From the NCBI RefSeq assembly GCF_910596095.1, contig NC_056545.1, positions 27,613,067 through 27,677,066 on the forward strand: DNA of 64,000 nt. Reading direction: 5' to 3'. Source of the stretch: Thunnus maccoyii. Its lineage: Eukaryota > Chordata > Actinopteri > Scombriformes > Scombridae. The first letter of the stretch is position 1, and every line of letters begins with the position of its first letter. The translations under genes and the position numbers were made by a program. Shown one piece after another: positions 13,001 through 35,927 of this stretch. The notes below the pieces were generated by a model. That model did not search any database. It had not been told where the DNA came from and saw nothing but the letters and a program-made list of their open reading frames with translations.

Positions 13001-13494
13001 CAACAAGCTGCATTTTTAAACATCAGCTTTGCCAAAGCATTTTAACAACACGTACAAGGTCTCATGACGTGCGAGGCGTGTTTACTGTCAGCGGAAAGCA
13101 GGTGCACGTAATCCTGTCAAACGTCTGAATTGAGTTCCAGCGTTACAAAGAAAACAGCTCTAACCTTACATGTTCAATAAAGGAGGTACAACCGGGCGAA
13201 TTATGACGTTAGCCCTTAAATACTGCTTAAACGAAGCTTTGACATTTCAACCGTAATTAGCCGGTTTTGCAGGCAAAAATTGTTATGATGTCACCTTGGG
13301 TTCAGCAACATCAACAAAATTATTAAAAGAACTCTTCTTTCTGAGTAGGTTAGCTGTGGAGCTTCCTGTTTGCTTTAGCATCGCTGTTAGCATTAGTTAG
13401 TTGGTTACCTTTCTGGATCATGAGGGAACCTGAAGAGTGGCTGAGGGTCGGACTTGCCACTAGTGCAGTTCAGCACAGCGCATTGAGTCTGCAT
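10061..13494 (-). CDS. thap12: THAP12-like gene, copy 2 (complete)
   Basis: Exons: 13409..13494 (ATG 13494), 12579..12696, 12131..12220, 12002..12038 and 10061..11877; spliced CDS 2148 nt, 715 aa, against about 761 aa for human THAP12. Residues 1-68 are the THAP C2CH zinc finger (QTQCAVLNC, then CKKW, then YRLCGKHF). Exon 3 holds the DDAIPTIFD box. Residues from about 111 form the hAT-transposase-derived body, including YLPVFLRFVD, KWGLNMEQCRGQAHSCSG and a C-terminal hAT-type end (LALLNMNYDVECDLDTM). The protein is expected to be nuclear and DNA-binding, and is known in mammals as a repressor of the PKR inhibitor P58IPK. The start was chosen because it places the first zinc-binding Cys at residue 5, as in the family; an in-frame upstream ATG would add residues not found in THAP proteins. 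Protein identity to copy 1 looks low across the hAT part, so the duplication is old or one copy evolves fast. Confidence 0.93.
12330..12500. repeat. Partial copy of the CCAGTGTGTAG teleost MITE
   Basis: The segment from ATTATGAATATTATATTCC to CTCTACACACTGCAACTTT matches one end of the larger element at about 51400-52306. It lies in intron 2 of thap12 copy 2, and only that end is preserved. Confidence 0.55.
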
Positions 13495-14390
13495 TATAAG
13501 TTTATTATAAAGCAGGTAACTAAAGCGAGTTGCTTTTCGAGGATACCTAACTGCAGTACCAACGCTAGCTGTCAATTGACACGGAACATCGAGACGACTT
13601 CCGATTGTCGCTTTCAGAATAACATATTGTGTTTTGGCAACGTGTAATAATAACGTGCTTTTTAACAATACATCCGAAGAGTTTTACATTTTATTAGATG
13701 TAAGTACTTTTCCAAATTCCCCTATACCAACTAGAATACATTAGGTTGTTAAATCATAAATGTAAACCGCAAATGTTTACTCTGCTTACCAGACAGTTCG
13801 AGAGGATCCCTGCTGATGTTTTTGATCTTTAACTTTATAGCTTTATATCTCCAAATGGCCACAGTCTCGACACACAAACCATCTCCCGCCTTCACGATTG
13901 TAGTTTGGATTTTATTTTGAAGGCAATTCCGCTTGAAGTTTGGCGCGCTTAGTTTGTTTCCCATAATTCATAGCAGTCTTTTCAAACGGTTGAAAACAAA
14001 AACAACATGCTACGACATGTCTTTGCAAAATTCAACTTTATGATGAAACAAACACAGTCGTTGATTACTATAAGCCTATTTATTAAAACGTCAGCATTTG
14101 CACTCATACACTTGGACACATGACCTCTCTTTACTATTGTAAAGAGAGATCCTGTGTACATCGTAGTAACGTGATGCTATTGTAATGACATTAGATAACA
14201 TCACTCTGACCATTACAAGCGACCAGCGCATGCCCTGCAATGGGCGTGTGGCAGTTTGGATGGACCGGTATAAGTGGAATCCTATTTTCTTTCAAAATCA
14301 TTCAAACGTCAACTGATGAAAACATGAGGGCTGGACATGGGTGATGGATGAATGAAGCTAGTATTCTTCAATTCTCGTTCTTAGGTTTGA
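13495..14390. other. Divergent intergenic region, thap12 copy 2 / ckap2-like
   Basis: The two genes are transcribed away from each other. The left part holds the presumed thap12 copy 2 promoter and 5' UTR. No further gene is supported; short ORFs at 13420-13964 overlap on both strands and lack domains. Confidence 0.5.
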
Positions 14391-14394
14391 GTCT

Positions 14395-14460
14395 ATTGGT
14401 TAATATTGTTCTCTCGCGATACTAATGTAACCAATTGCAGCGCAGCGGCGCCACTTCAAA
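14395..14460 (+). promoter_or_regulatory. CCAAT-CHR cell-cycle type promoter of the ckap2-like gene
   Basis: An inverted CCAAT box (ATTGG, 14395-14399) and a direct CCAAT box (14431-14435) are 36 bp apart. TCTCGCGA, the core of the BANP-type TCTCGCGAGA element, is at 14412-14419. A CHR-like TTTGAA is present on the minus strand at 14455-14460. Paired NF-Y sites followed by a CHR are known for genes induced in G2/M under DREAM and B-MYB-MuvB control, which fits a spindle gene. Motif presence is seen; use is inferred. Confidence 0.55.
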
Positions 14461-14479
14461 TCGAAAGTTTTTTTCCGGC

Positions 14480-14583
14480 AGAGCCAGTACACCCATGAGC
14501 CAGTCAGGCGACCTGTTTTGAGTTGTGGTATTGCTGTTACGGGGGGATTTTCCTCGCATTTTATAACAAAGGAGCAGAGCAGG
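14480..14583 (+). other. Likely non-coding first exon of the ckap2-like gene
   Basis: A consensus donor (AGG|GTAAGT) at 14584 lies just downstream of the CCAAT/CHR promoter, and the next acceptor is the TTTCAG at about 15067-15072, before the ATG exon. The transcription start is estimated only. Confidence 0.5.
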
Positions 14584-15110
14584 GTAAGTTACCATAGATT
14601 TTATTAACTTAATATAAATATATGTATGAGTACAGTCCGTGCACAAGAGCAGAATTACAGCTAACGTCTTGCTTAATGTTTGTGTTTTGCTTGTGTCAAC
14701 GTGGGCGAACGATTCGCAGATCGCTGGAGTTTAGCGAACAATTTCTTTCATATTGATGAACATAACGTGCCTAAAGGTTGATGAAATCAGAGTCGCTGTC
14801 GTTGTATAACCCTAACTCTCGATGACATCTCCTCTAAACATAAAAATAGCACATATCAATATTCAATTACGTTACAGACACTCACCAGGCAAATCTCATT
14901 TTCACGAATTCACTAACGTTATAGCGTCATGTTACTTTAGGCGTAATAACTCGGCTTTACTCACAGAATATGCCAGGTATCCTAACATATTAGATAATGT
15001 CATGACCCTGTGTATGTGTATGTTATTTATTGCAACCGTGTTGGTGTATTTATTGCGTTGTTTACCTTTCAGAAATCTCCATTGATTTAACCGCTGATTG
15101 AAGCTTCACA

Positions 15111-17554
15111 ATGGACAACGTCGCGGTTTCAAGGAGAAAACACACCAATAAGAAAGTAGGTTAACGTTAATGAGCATCATATGATAACTTGTCATGTTGT
15201 GAAAAGTTACATTCAGAGAAGTCCAAATGTATCCTGCCTAATGGTTGTATTGTTTTAATTGCATTAGGGAAACAAGGAGAATGCTCAGCCTGCACATGGA
15301 AGCAAGTCCGTCATTAGAAGAGAGTTTTCTAAAACAACATCCGCTGCTCTCCTCCAACTGAAAAGAAACGAAAAAGAGGAGTCTCTGGGGAAAAGCGGTC
15401 CTCTTAAAGCTACAGCCAAACAGGCAGACACAAGGTCAACGTCTGGTGATGTTCTGAAAAAGATCAAGTCTGTGCAGAGAGATGGGAAAATAGCTGCTGC
15501 TGGTGATACCAAACAACGACAAACGCATAGCCAGGCCTTCCTCACTGAACAGGCTGTGAAACACAGAAAAATAGCTGCAGAAGCTCCAAAGCCACCAGCT
15601 GTTGTGCCATCATCGAAATCTGCTCCCGGCGCGTACAAAGGCAAGATTGTCCAGTCAAAGATTGGATCCATTTGGAAGTCAAGTGCCAAAGCGGGTGGAG
15701 CAGATCCAAAAGCACCCAAACCAGAGAGCCAAAGAGTTGGAAATTTCACAAAAAACAGGTCCAAATCTGTTGCTGACCTGCATGGGCGTGGCACACTAAA
15801 ACCTGCACCGACAAGGTCCAAGTCAGTGTCAGATGGACTTGCGCAGGTGTCCAAGCCCACCATCACCAGCCGTCCTCCTACTGCGTTCCGCTCCGCCCGC
15901 CCTCCTGCCAGAACCGTCCCAGCGACACTAACCAGTACCAGCTCCAGAAACACTACTGTGGCTCCCACCAAGAGAAGTGGGACTCAGAACTCAAAGCCAA
16001 ATATTTCAGTGACAGACAAGAAGGTCAACAAGCCTCCTGTCACAAGCACCCTCAGCCAATACAGATTTACTATGGAGACTGCCGAGGAAAGAAGGTAACA
16101 TTGTTTTTTACACACTTGATGTTTTTCTTGGTGTTACTGTACATCAGACATGTTCAAAAATGTTGTTGTGTTCCCCCTACAGAGCGAAACTGGCAGATTG
16201 GCTGGCCTCCAAGGGCAAGACTTTTAAGAGACCAGCCATGACAGCAGCAGCACCACCACCCAAAACCAAAGCACCGGTACCTGCAAAACCCAAAGCAGAT
16301 CTGAAACCCCAATCTCATGTTGAACCTCAGCCTGCTGCACAGTGTGACCCTGAACCTGAACCCAGTCTGGAAGCACAAAAGCCGGACTCTCCTGCTGCTC
16401 TCTGTGCAGATACCCAGGGAGCAGAACTAACAACACACAGCCAAACTCCAGTGATCATGAACACCACCCTGGACCTGCTGGAAATCTCAGATGTAGATCT
16501 GCCTGTTGACCCGCAGGACAGAGTTGATGATGTAAGGAAACTGTGTCTTGTGATGTTTTAGTTGGATTCAAAATATTACTGTTCACACTAACAAACTAAA
16601 ATCTCTTGTTTTCATTTTTTACAGATTGTTGTGAACCTGTGTGATGCATTGGATGCCATGGAGACGCCCTCTAAATGCACTGATGGTAAGTTCATCCTAT
16701 CTGCATACTATGATCTGTTTGGAGTAGAGTAAAATATTTTAAAATTAATATTCAATCTGCTGAGGTCACTGGCATTTCTGGTCTTAAAAAGAATAATAGT
16801 TGCAGTTGTTGTTGTTGCACTCTACACAGACGCTTCTATTTACATGAACACTTTTGTCATTTTTGTTTCCATAAGACGTTTCACAGGTGACAGATGAGTG
16901 CAGTAATGTTGAGATGGAGGACTGTAAGCTGAAGGATGAAGGTGAAAAGGTGGAGCTGAAGAATGAAATCCCTGAGGATGTCAGTGAGCAGCCGAAGGAC
17001 GAGCAAGTGAGGGATGGAGCAGCAGAAAGTGCTGAACAGAAGGTCAAGACAGATGATGTTGAGGAAGTAGAGAGTGATGATGATGAAGACGTGATGGAGA
17101 CCACGCCACAGATGGAGGATGCCTCAGTTGTAAAATACAGTGTTAAGACAACTCCATACTTGCAAAGGTGAGACCCTCTGCTTTCATTTGTGATACTAGC
17201 ATCCTCCTTTTCCTCATGCTTTCAACTGTTTCATTATGAAGCCATGAATTAAACTGTGGCAAATTATTTTCACTATCCCTCGTGTTTAGTGTAAAGAAGA
17301 CAATCGAAGACGAGGTCGGCACAAGCGGATCCAGGCGAAAGAGCAACATCAAAGATCTGAAGTTTCTGACTCCAGTGCGACGTTCCTGCCGCATCCAGCG
17401 CAAATCCTCCCGTCTGCCATCCATGCTGGTCGATCATGATCCCTGTGTGTCCTCACTGGCTGAACTGGTGAAGCTGGATGATGATCCCAACGCCTACATC
17501 TACAGAAAAAACCCTGCACTTCTGGAAGATCTGCCAGACCAGCCCAGGCAGTGA
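15111..17554 (+). CDS. Cytoskeleton-associated protein 2 family (CKAP2/CKAP2L)
   Basis: Six coding exons: 15111..15155, 15268..16094, 16183..16531, 16625..16685, 16876..17167 and 17290..17554; 1839 nt, 612 aa. The N-terminal half is basic, rich in Lys, Ser and Pro, and has a KEN box at residues 18-20 (GNKENAQ), a known APC/C degradation signal. From residue about 291 comes the family hallmark RAKLADWLASKGKTFKRP, then an acidic stretch (EEVESDDDEDVMETTP), and the conserved C-terminus VKYSVKTTPYLQ ... LKFLTPVRRSCRIQRKSSR ... YIYRKNPALLEDL. Family members bind microtubules, promote their nucleation and are needed for spindle assembly; levels peak in mitosis. The promoter has CCAAT and CHR motifs that fit such timing. 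The gene converges on stt3a. I cannot separate CKAP2 from CKAP2L by eye, so no symbol is given. Confidence 0.87.
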
Positions 17555-17813
17555 GGGGGACTCTAGATGGGCACCATTTTTTTTCTTTTTTTTTAAAAAA
17601 AGCAAAGAACTGTATGAATGTATGGGACTGGAACTAATGGACACTTTATACTGGTATTTTAAAATAGTTTAACTAATCTTAATGCATCTGTGCAAAGAAT
17701 TCACGTTTTTTATATTGGGGGAGGGACATACAATTCCTGCCTAAGTATTCTTTTCTGTTCTGAATATATTATTGACTTTCCCTGTTGTTGACATGTATTG
17801 CTGAATGCACTAC

Positions 17814-17819
17814 AATAAA
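17814..17819 (+). terminator. Poly(A) signal of the ckap2-like gene
   Basis: AATAAA about 260 bp after the stop codon. Cleavage would be expected within the next 10-30 bp. Confidence 0.65.
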
Positions 17820-17892
17820 AGGAAATATTATCTTACAGTTGTGCTTTGCTTTCCAATGTTGATAATGCAAAGTCCTGGAAAAAAAATGCATC

Positions 17893-17898
17893 TTTATT
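17893..17898 (-). terminator. Candidate poly(A) signal of stt3a
   Basis: TTTATT on the plus strand is AATAAA for stt3a, about 650 bp after its stop. If used, the stt3a transcript ends within about 20-50 bp of the end of the convergent ckap2-like transcript. Confidence 0.5.
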
Positions 17899-18366
17899 TT
17901 ACAGCCTACACATGAACAAAGATTTGGTAAAGCTTTAGTGAAGATCCAGGAGCATCTTGTGAATCTCAAGCTCATTTCGTGAATCGAGCCAGTTTCCATC
18001 ATCATGTCATACAGTAGCTGAACTAGGAGAGTGGGGAAGACCCACTAAAATCTAGTCTATCTTCACTGTAACAGGTAGAGAGTACAATTTCCCTCCCAAA
18101 TGTAGGTTTACTAAGTGTTTTGTCTACATCAAATTCATACAGTTCCCTCATCAGTTTATTATGAGCATTTTGAGAGGAAGAAAAACACAAATCATTTTCT
18201 TATGTTTAATCCCACTTTAATTGACCACACTGTAAAAATCCAAAGCGCTCTTAAATGAACACTGCTTTCTTTTAGCCGCTTCATGGCGAATTACACTTCC
18301 TGACAGACTGGACGTTTTGACACCCGCTCCCTCTGATCCCAGATGAGACATTTCATTATAACAATT

Positions 18367-18384
18367 AAAAAAAAAAAAAAAAAA
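18367..18384. repeat. Poly(A) tract in the stt3a 3' UTR
   Basis: A run of about 18 adenines on the plus strand (poly-U in the stt3a transcript). Confidence 0.85.
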
Positions 18385-18548
18385 GAAAATCATCCACACA
18401 CAAAAAAATCAAAATCTCTTTGATGCAAATTTCTTCCCCCAAACAAAAAGTATAAAAAAGTATTCTTTTCACAACTCATCCGCTGACCACAGGGGAACGT
18501 GTTCAGTGCTGTGCGCTAAATCTGTGTTTTCACTGCTGTCTGAAGGTT

Positions 18549-24723
<6,175 letters not shown>

Positions 24724-24756
24724 TTTGGCGAGGTTCAGGGACAGCTCACCGTACTA

Positions 24757-25560
24757 CCTGATGGGAGGAGGACAATCACCGCAAAACTCACAAAGAGGTA
24801 CAAACAGGACAGCTGTGGAGCAAAGCACAGCAGCGGCATCTTGTTCTAGTTATACTGTATGAATATAAGTTTAATTCTTAGAATAAACTCCTGCAAAGTG
24901 AGAAAATCTTTTCAGGTCTTCTGTTAGGAGTAAACTTCCATGTCCAGCCCAACCAGAGGAGGCCACGCACTAAGATGTGGCGTCAGGAAGCAGGAAGCAC
25001 CCACTCTGGGAAACCTCTGCAGCGGTTTGGAAGATGCCTGTCCTATTCACATTTTGCATTGAGTATTTTGTACACAGAAAACAAACTATCACGCTCACCA
25101 TAGCTCTAATTAATGCTAACTTTCAAAGCAGCACCAACAGAACGAGCCTGAACTGACAGTTAACCATCCAAGCTACAGCTAATATGTGTTAACCAGCTAT
25201 CAACACGTATCCTGTGCACATTTACAATTAAAGCAACATATATAAAACAGCCTCTTATGGCTTCTCGGCATCAGGCCGGCTAGTATTGATGCTGCTTCCT
25301 TCCAGTTTTAGCCTAAAGTGTGTAATGTTAAGCAGCTAGCTAGCTAGGCTAACCTGCTCGGTTAGCAGCTATATAATGAACAGTCAGGCCTTATATAGAA
25401 AATACAAGCGACTCCTTCACATATCAAAGTAGCATAACAGCCTAAAATAAAAATGGGTGCTTTATCTGACATACGAGGTTTAATATTTAATGTTCAATAA
25501 GACTCACCCCTGCTCCGCTGCTGTAACTCATACACTTTCTACGTACAACCTTCACTGTGA
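24757..25560 (-). promoter_or_regulatory. stt3a 5' UTR intron, first exon and promoter
   Basis: An acceptor (CCCATCAG) lies 34 bp before the ATG, so the ATG exon begins at 24757. A GC-richer block upstream has a good donor (GGG|GTGAGTC, exon end 25508), and is the likely non-coding first exon. Two inverted CCAAT boxes (ATTGG) follow upstream near 25599 and 25640. The transcription start is inferred. Confidence 0.5.
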
Positions 25561-26530
25561 ACTAATCCCGCCCCAACCACGCCATGGTACACGTTTATTG
25601 GTTGAGCGTCGGTCAAAAGTAATGCCACATAAATCTGATTGGTTCATTGCTTGTCATTCAACTTGAGTTCCCCACTTTGCCGCTGTAGTGTAGTGACGTG
25701 TCCTTAGTGAGGAGAGGCGAGGTGTCGCCCCCTTCTGGCTCAAAACTCATGCAACAATCAAATTTCATGTTATTTCGGTGGTTCCACTTCATGAAATGCA
25801 TAGATACAAAAACGGAAGGAAAACAGCAAATATAAACAGTTAATAACTATATGACAATGTAACATTAACAACAATTGATTCAATAGTATAAAAGCAATCA
25901 TTTCTAGTCTAGTTAGAGGAATATACTGCAGGACATAAAGTCTGCAGTCTCAACAGTGCTCCTTAGTTAATCTGTCACCTGTTAGCAAATGTAAGAGGCT
26001 ACACAACATACTGTATGTTTCTGAAAGTACATTTTGAGTGGAGGAAAATAATAACACTTTGTAGTTGTTCATTTACAAAAATAAGAGGTGTGCTGTCTGT
26101 TTCTTCTTGGGATCAGATCAGACTGTTTTTCCAGTAACCAGGCAGTGCAAACTTCACGAAGTGACCATCATAAGATTCACCATGTCATCATGTAAATTAA
26201 TTTCATGCTGCAACATAGATTTTGTGTACTTAACATGTATTGTGGATTGCACACCCACAATATCTGCTTAGTTTACAGTGAATGGCACAGATTTATTTTA
26301 AGTCGGGGATAAATGTAATACATTACACATATCAAATTTAATCACCTCCAGTTAAAACATTAATTCTTCTTTTTGTATATGAATTGCTTTTTCAGTGTGA
26401 CCATCATTTATGTGTGGTCTTACACCAACTCTAACTGCCCTCCTCCCATCTTCTACATCTTTTCACTGCTGAATTTGAAACGTCCCGTCAAGTCCTCCCC
26501 ACGGTAGCAAAACCCTGAACACAGTGATCA
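25561..26530. other. Intergenic DNA between stt3a and the ei24 3' end
   Basis: It holds the distal stt3a promoter, with a TGACGTGT motif near 25695 resembling an unfolded-protein-response element. The rest is unremarkable AT-rich DNA with no supported gene. Confidence 0.4.
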
Positions 26531-26550
26531 AATATTGAATACTGACCAAT

Positions 26551-26556
26551 TTTATT
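26551..26556 (-). terminator. Candidate poly(A) signal of ei24
   Basis: TTTATT on the plus strand is AATAAA for ei24, about 1.25 kb after its stop codon. The interval 26551-27801 is then the ei24 3' UTR. Confidence 0.45.
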
Positions 26557-27801
26557 GAAATTAGACATATTACTTTTACAAAACCTCACTCACAAATATC
26601 AGTCAGCACAAACACTTTGCTCCTCTTACAATAATTACACACCGTTTCAAAATTGTGGCCCCTCCCCAGGGCCATGAGCTCTGATGAGTGAGAGACAGAG
26701 AAGGTGGTGACAGGGGTCATTGCATGTTGGAAGGACATTCAGGATGTATTAATATTATATACAGCACAAAAAGCAAACAGCTGACTATCTTTAGGGACCA
26801 GTTATATTTGCTTCAGCTCTCTGGGGGGAAACTAGAGCAAGCAGGTCGAGGCTGATCACATATTTGTCAAGATATAAAGAGTTGAACTCCTCTCTATATT
26901 GCAGAGCTTAGCTTTTGTAGTGGTTGAAGTGAAATAAACAAAACATAGATGCAGCAATTTGGCAGTGTCATCTCACCTATCAACTACTAAATTCACACAG
27001 ACTGAAAACACTTAGACAGCTTTTCGGTTGCTGGTGTCACCTTGTGATTTGCAACATGTTCACTGGACAATGGAGTGAGATTTTAATTTGGGATGAGACA
27101 CCAAGCAAATCTCTCATAAGCACATGACAAGAGTGACACTGTTATTTGGTTTCCATTACTAAAGGTCACCAATCCTTTTTTATAGCAGCTCCTGGACTCA
27201 TTTGTAAATTCTCCTAAAAACACAGCTCTTAAAGAATAAAAAAGCCTCCCTTTTTTAACTGTACAAGGTCATTCTTGGAACTGCTAGGACATCATTTGAC
27301 AGAGAAACATATTCATGTGCAGGAAAGCATTCAATCTGTGAGGAAGGAATGTGACTTGCAACATCAAGAAAACACGTACTGTAGGTAAAACAAGACTGTG
27401 CTTTGCTCCTTAATGCAAACAAGCCCCTTCAAAGTTAAAAAAATTCCTTCGTTTAGCCACAAGTTTGTTTAAACATTGAAACTACATGATGTCTTGTGCT
27501 GTCATTTATTAAAGGAGAGTCACTCAAATGGCACATTATACAAAAAAAAAAAAAAAATTCACAAAAGAAAACAAGTCGAGAGCTGAGTATATAATGTGTT
27601 TTGAGTGTGAGGCACAGGGCAGTCAATTTGTGTGTCACACTGAAAATGTGTGTGGTGGGTGCAGCAAATGAATAATCAAAGGGCCAGAGATTATATTAAA
27701 AACATGTCCTAAACCGCATACCATCCCATAAGGGAAATCCTGGAAGAATCACTTTGTCACGTTGAGTGAAGCCACGCATCGATCTCCTTCAAGTGGGTCC
27801 A

Positions 27802-33625
<5,824 letters not shown>

Positions 33626-35042
33626 CTCTGGACCAGCTGCAGATCCATCAACTGCAGAAGGAGGGGGGGCTGGTGACCTGGTGGTCAGCTGTCATGGCAG
33701 GAAGAGGCTCACCCAGTAACCTGCCACAATCCAAAACCCAGCAAACAAAGTGAGGACAGGAGCAAGCAGCAAATCACAAAAATCTAAGTCAGATCTAAAC
33801 AGCAGATTCCTCACTTTGAATATGATTGCTTGGAGAATTTTCTTGCAATGTAAGTTTGATTGTGTTAACTAAATTTTTCCACTCTATACAATCTTTACTC
33901 AGTAGTAGAAATGAGCGCATTTGTACAAAATAATCACCCTACATGCTTTAAAGAGTTAAAAAAAATCTGCCCTATAAATTCTCTGACATAAGCAAGAGTA
34001 ATCTTGGCATCTCTACATTTGTTTTTTTTCACAGTTTTTTCTCTAAAAAGTTGTTCCTGTACAAGCATCAAACCCTCTAGTATCATGTTGTTATAATGTT
34101 ACTACAGTTCACAATGAGTTACATACATGACAAAAACTCATTTGGCATTACTGACACAGCATAACAAACAACTGTCACACTTGATTTATTTGGTAGCCAT
34201 TTTGTGCTCATTCATATTTGGTATACATTTATCTGTGTCTAAAAATACCAAACCAACCCGACAACTTCCGATAAAAAGTTCACGCTAATGGGAGTTTCCT
34301 CATTTCTTTCTGACATGTTGGTTCACTGTTTTTTACGTTTTAAAGTCTTTCCTCTGTCCTACGCAGCATGCTGTATGGTCCCTTGGGATGAAAATAAGTT
34401 GAATTTACAGAACATGAAGGAAAAGCACAAACTACTTAACTTACCAGCGTCATTAATACTGTAAAAAGGAGGTCTAACAGGAAATTGAAATTAGAAAAGC
34501 ACAGCTGATGCCTGTTTATTAAATTATACTTTTGTCATATATTTGTAAGAAACCCCTGACTTTGTAACGTTATCTAACAACACTGCGACCTCCCTCATTC
34601 TTAAACGGCCTGACTCTCGGTCAGTTATACATGATATATAAATTTTGTGAACATGGTGAAGGTGAAGCATTTATTTTCCTGTTCAAACTGTTTGTGTGAG
34701 TTAACGTTAGCAGGCTGACTCAGTGGGTTAGCTCAGATAGCGAACACTCAGTGTTAGCTGGCTCTCTCTGGCCTGTCGAAAAGTCTTAACAGTTTGATAT
34801 CTGAGGACACTATCTTTGTTCTCCTTTGCAGTCTGGTCAGCATGATTCCTCTGGTTTCATAAACAGTGACTTTCGGTGGTTTGTTTAGTTAACTTAGTGC
34901 TCTGCTAGCTCGCCTGTCTGTGCTAGCTAACTGTTAACGCTGAACAACTAATTTAACTGTTGTGTTTTTCGTCAAGACAACGCCTCAACACGCGAGTTAA
35001 GTCAGAGAGAAAGCACATAGTTAACCACAGTATCCTCCTTAC

Positions 35043-35290
35043 CTCATGCGACAGGCTCAGTGTTATACTAACTTCGTCAATTATGTCTTTTCCCCCCTTT
35101 ATGTGACAACAACAACACCAAACAGACACCACCACCAGCCAGGGCCGTGGAAAACATATTGCGCAAGCTCCAAATTCTAAGGAACATGGGAAGTGTAGTC
35201 CTTCTCTTCGGAGTCTCAAAGCGGGATGAGAAGAACATCTAATCTTTATTGTTTTTAACAGTGTAAAAACAACCACGGGAAACATTTGTG
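35043..35290 (-). promoter_or_regulatory. Likely ei24 first exon and promoter
   Basis: A good donor (CATGAG|GTAAGG) lies at 35043/35042 on the minus strand. The acceptor used would be the CTGCAG following a pyrimidine tract about 25 bp upstream of the ei24 ATG. Position between ei24 and the divergent glb1l-like gene supports a promoter. The start site is not defined. Confidence 0.45.
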
Positions 35291-35927
35291 TATGCTATGT
35301 GTGTAAAATATATCATATGTATCCAATAGAGAATATAAGATATGTAGACTAGAGTGATATTTTGTTTCTTATGCACCATACGACAACATTAATCTTTGTT
35401 GTCAGTTCTGAACACAATCATGAACAGTTGGCTACAGAACACCTTTTTTCTTTCTTCTTTAATATGATGGGCAAGTTCAAAATAAACCATGCAATATTTA
35501 GAAAAATGTCACCCAGTATTGCAGTTTTTAGAGATGTTGATACAGTAGTTTGCTACAATAATTTTCCATAGGTTTACATTTTGATCACTTCTATAGACAC
35601 TAGTCTACTCTTGAAGATAAGATAACATCAACTCTTTGTTGTTGTTTTAACTTTGTGTTTTAATAAATCAATGGCCAATTACTATCAGGAAAATATTGAA
35701 TGTAGTCATCTTGAATTAAGGTCATCCTCACCTATACAATTTTTGCAAAATAACACCGACCCACATGCAAACCTTGTTAATGAGGTGTGTTGGATCACCA
35801 TGGCTCTGCACAGGGGCACTCCCATGAGGCGGTGCGTTATTCATGCCAACATCATGCGTTCATCTGTGCTCAGATGCTGCTGTAAACTTAACCGGACTGT
35901 ACTGGAAGGGATCCTGACATCCTATCG

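Noticed and set aside
15285-15971. 228-aa minus-strand ORF
   Set aside because: It is the antisense shadow of the large second exon of the ckap2-like gene and has no recognisable domain.
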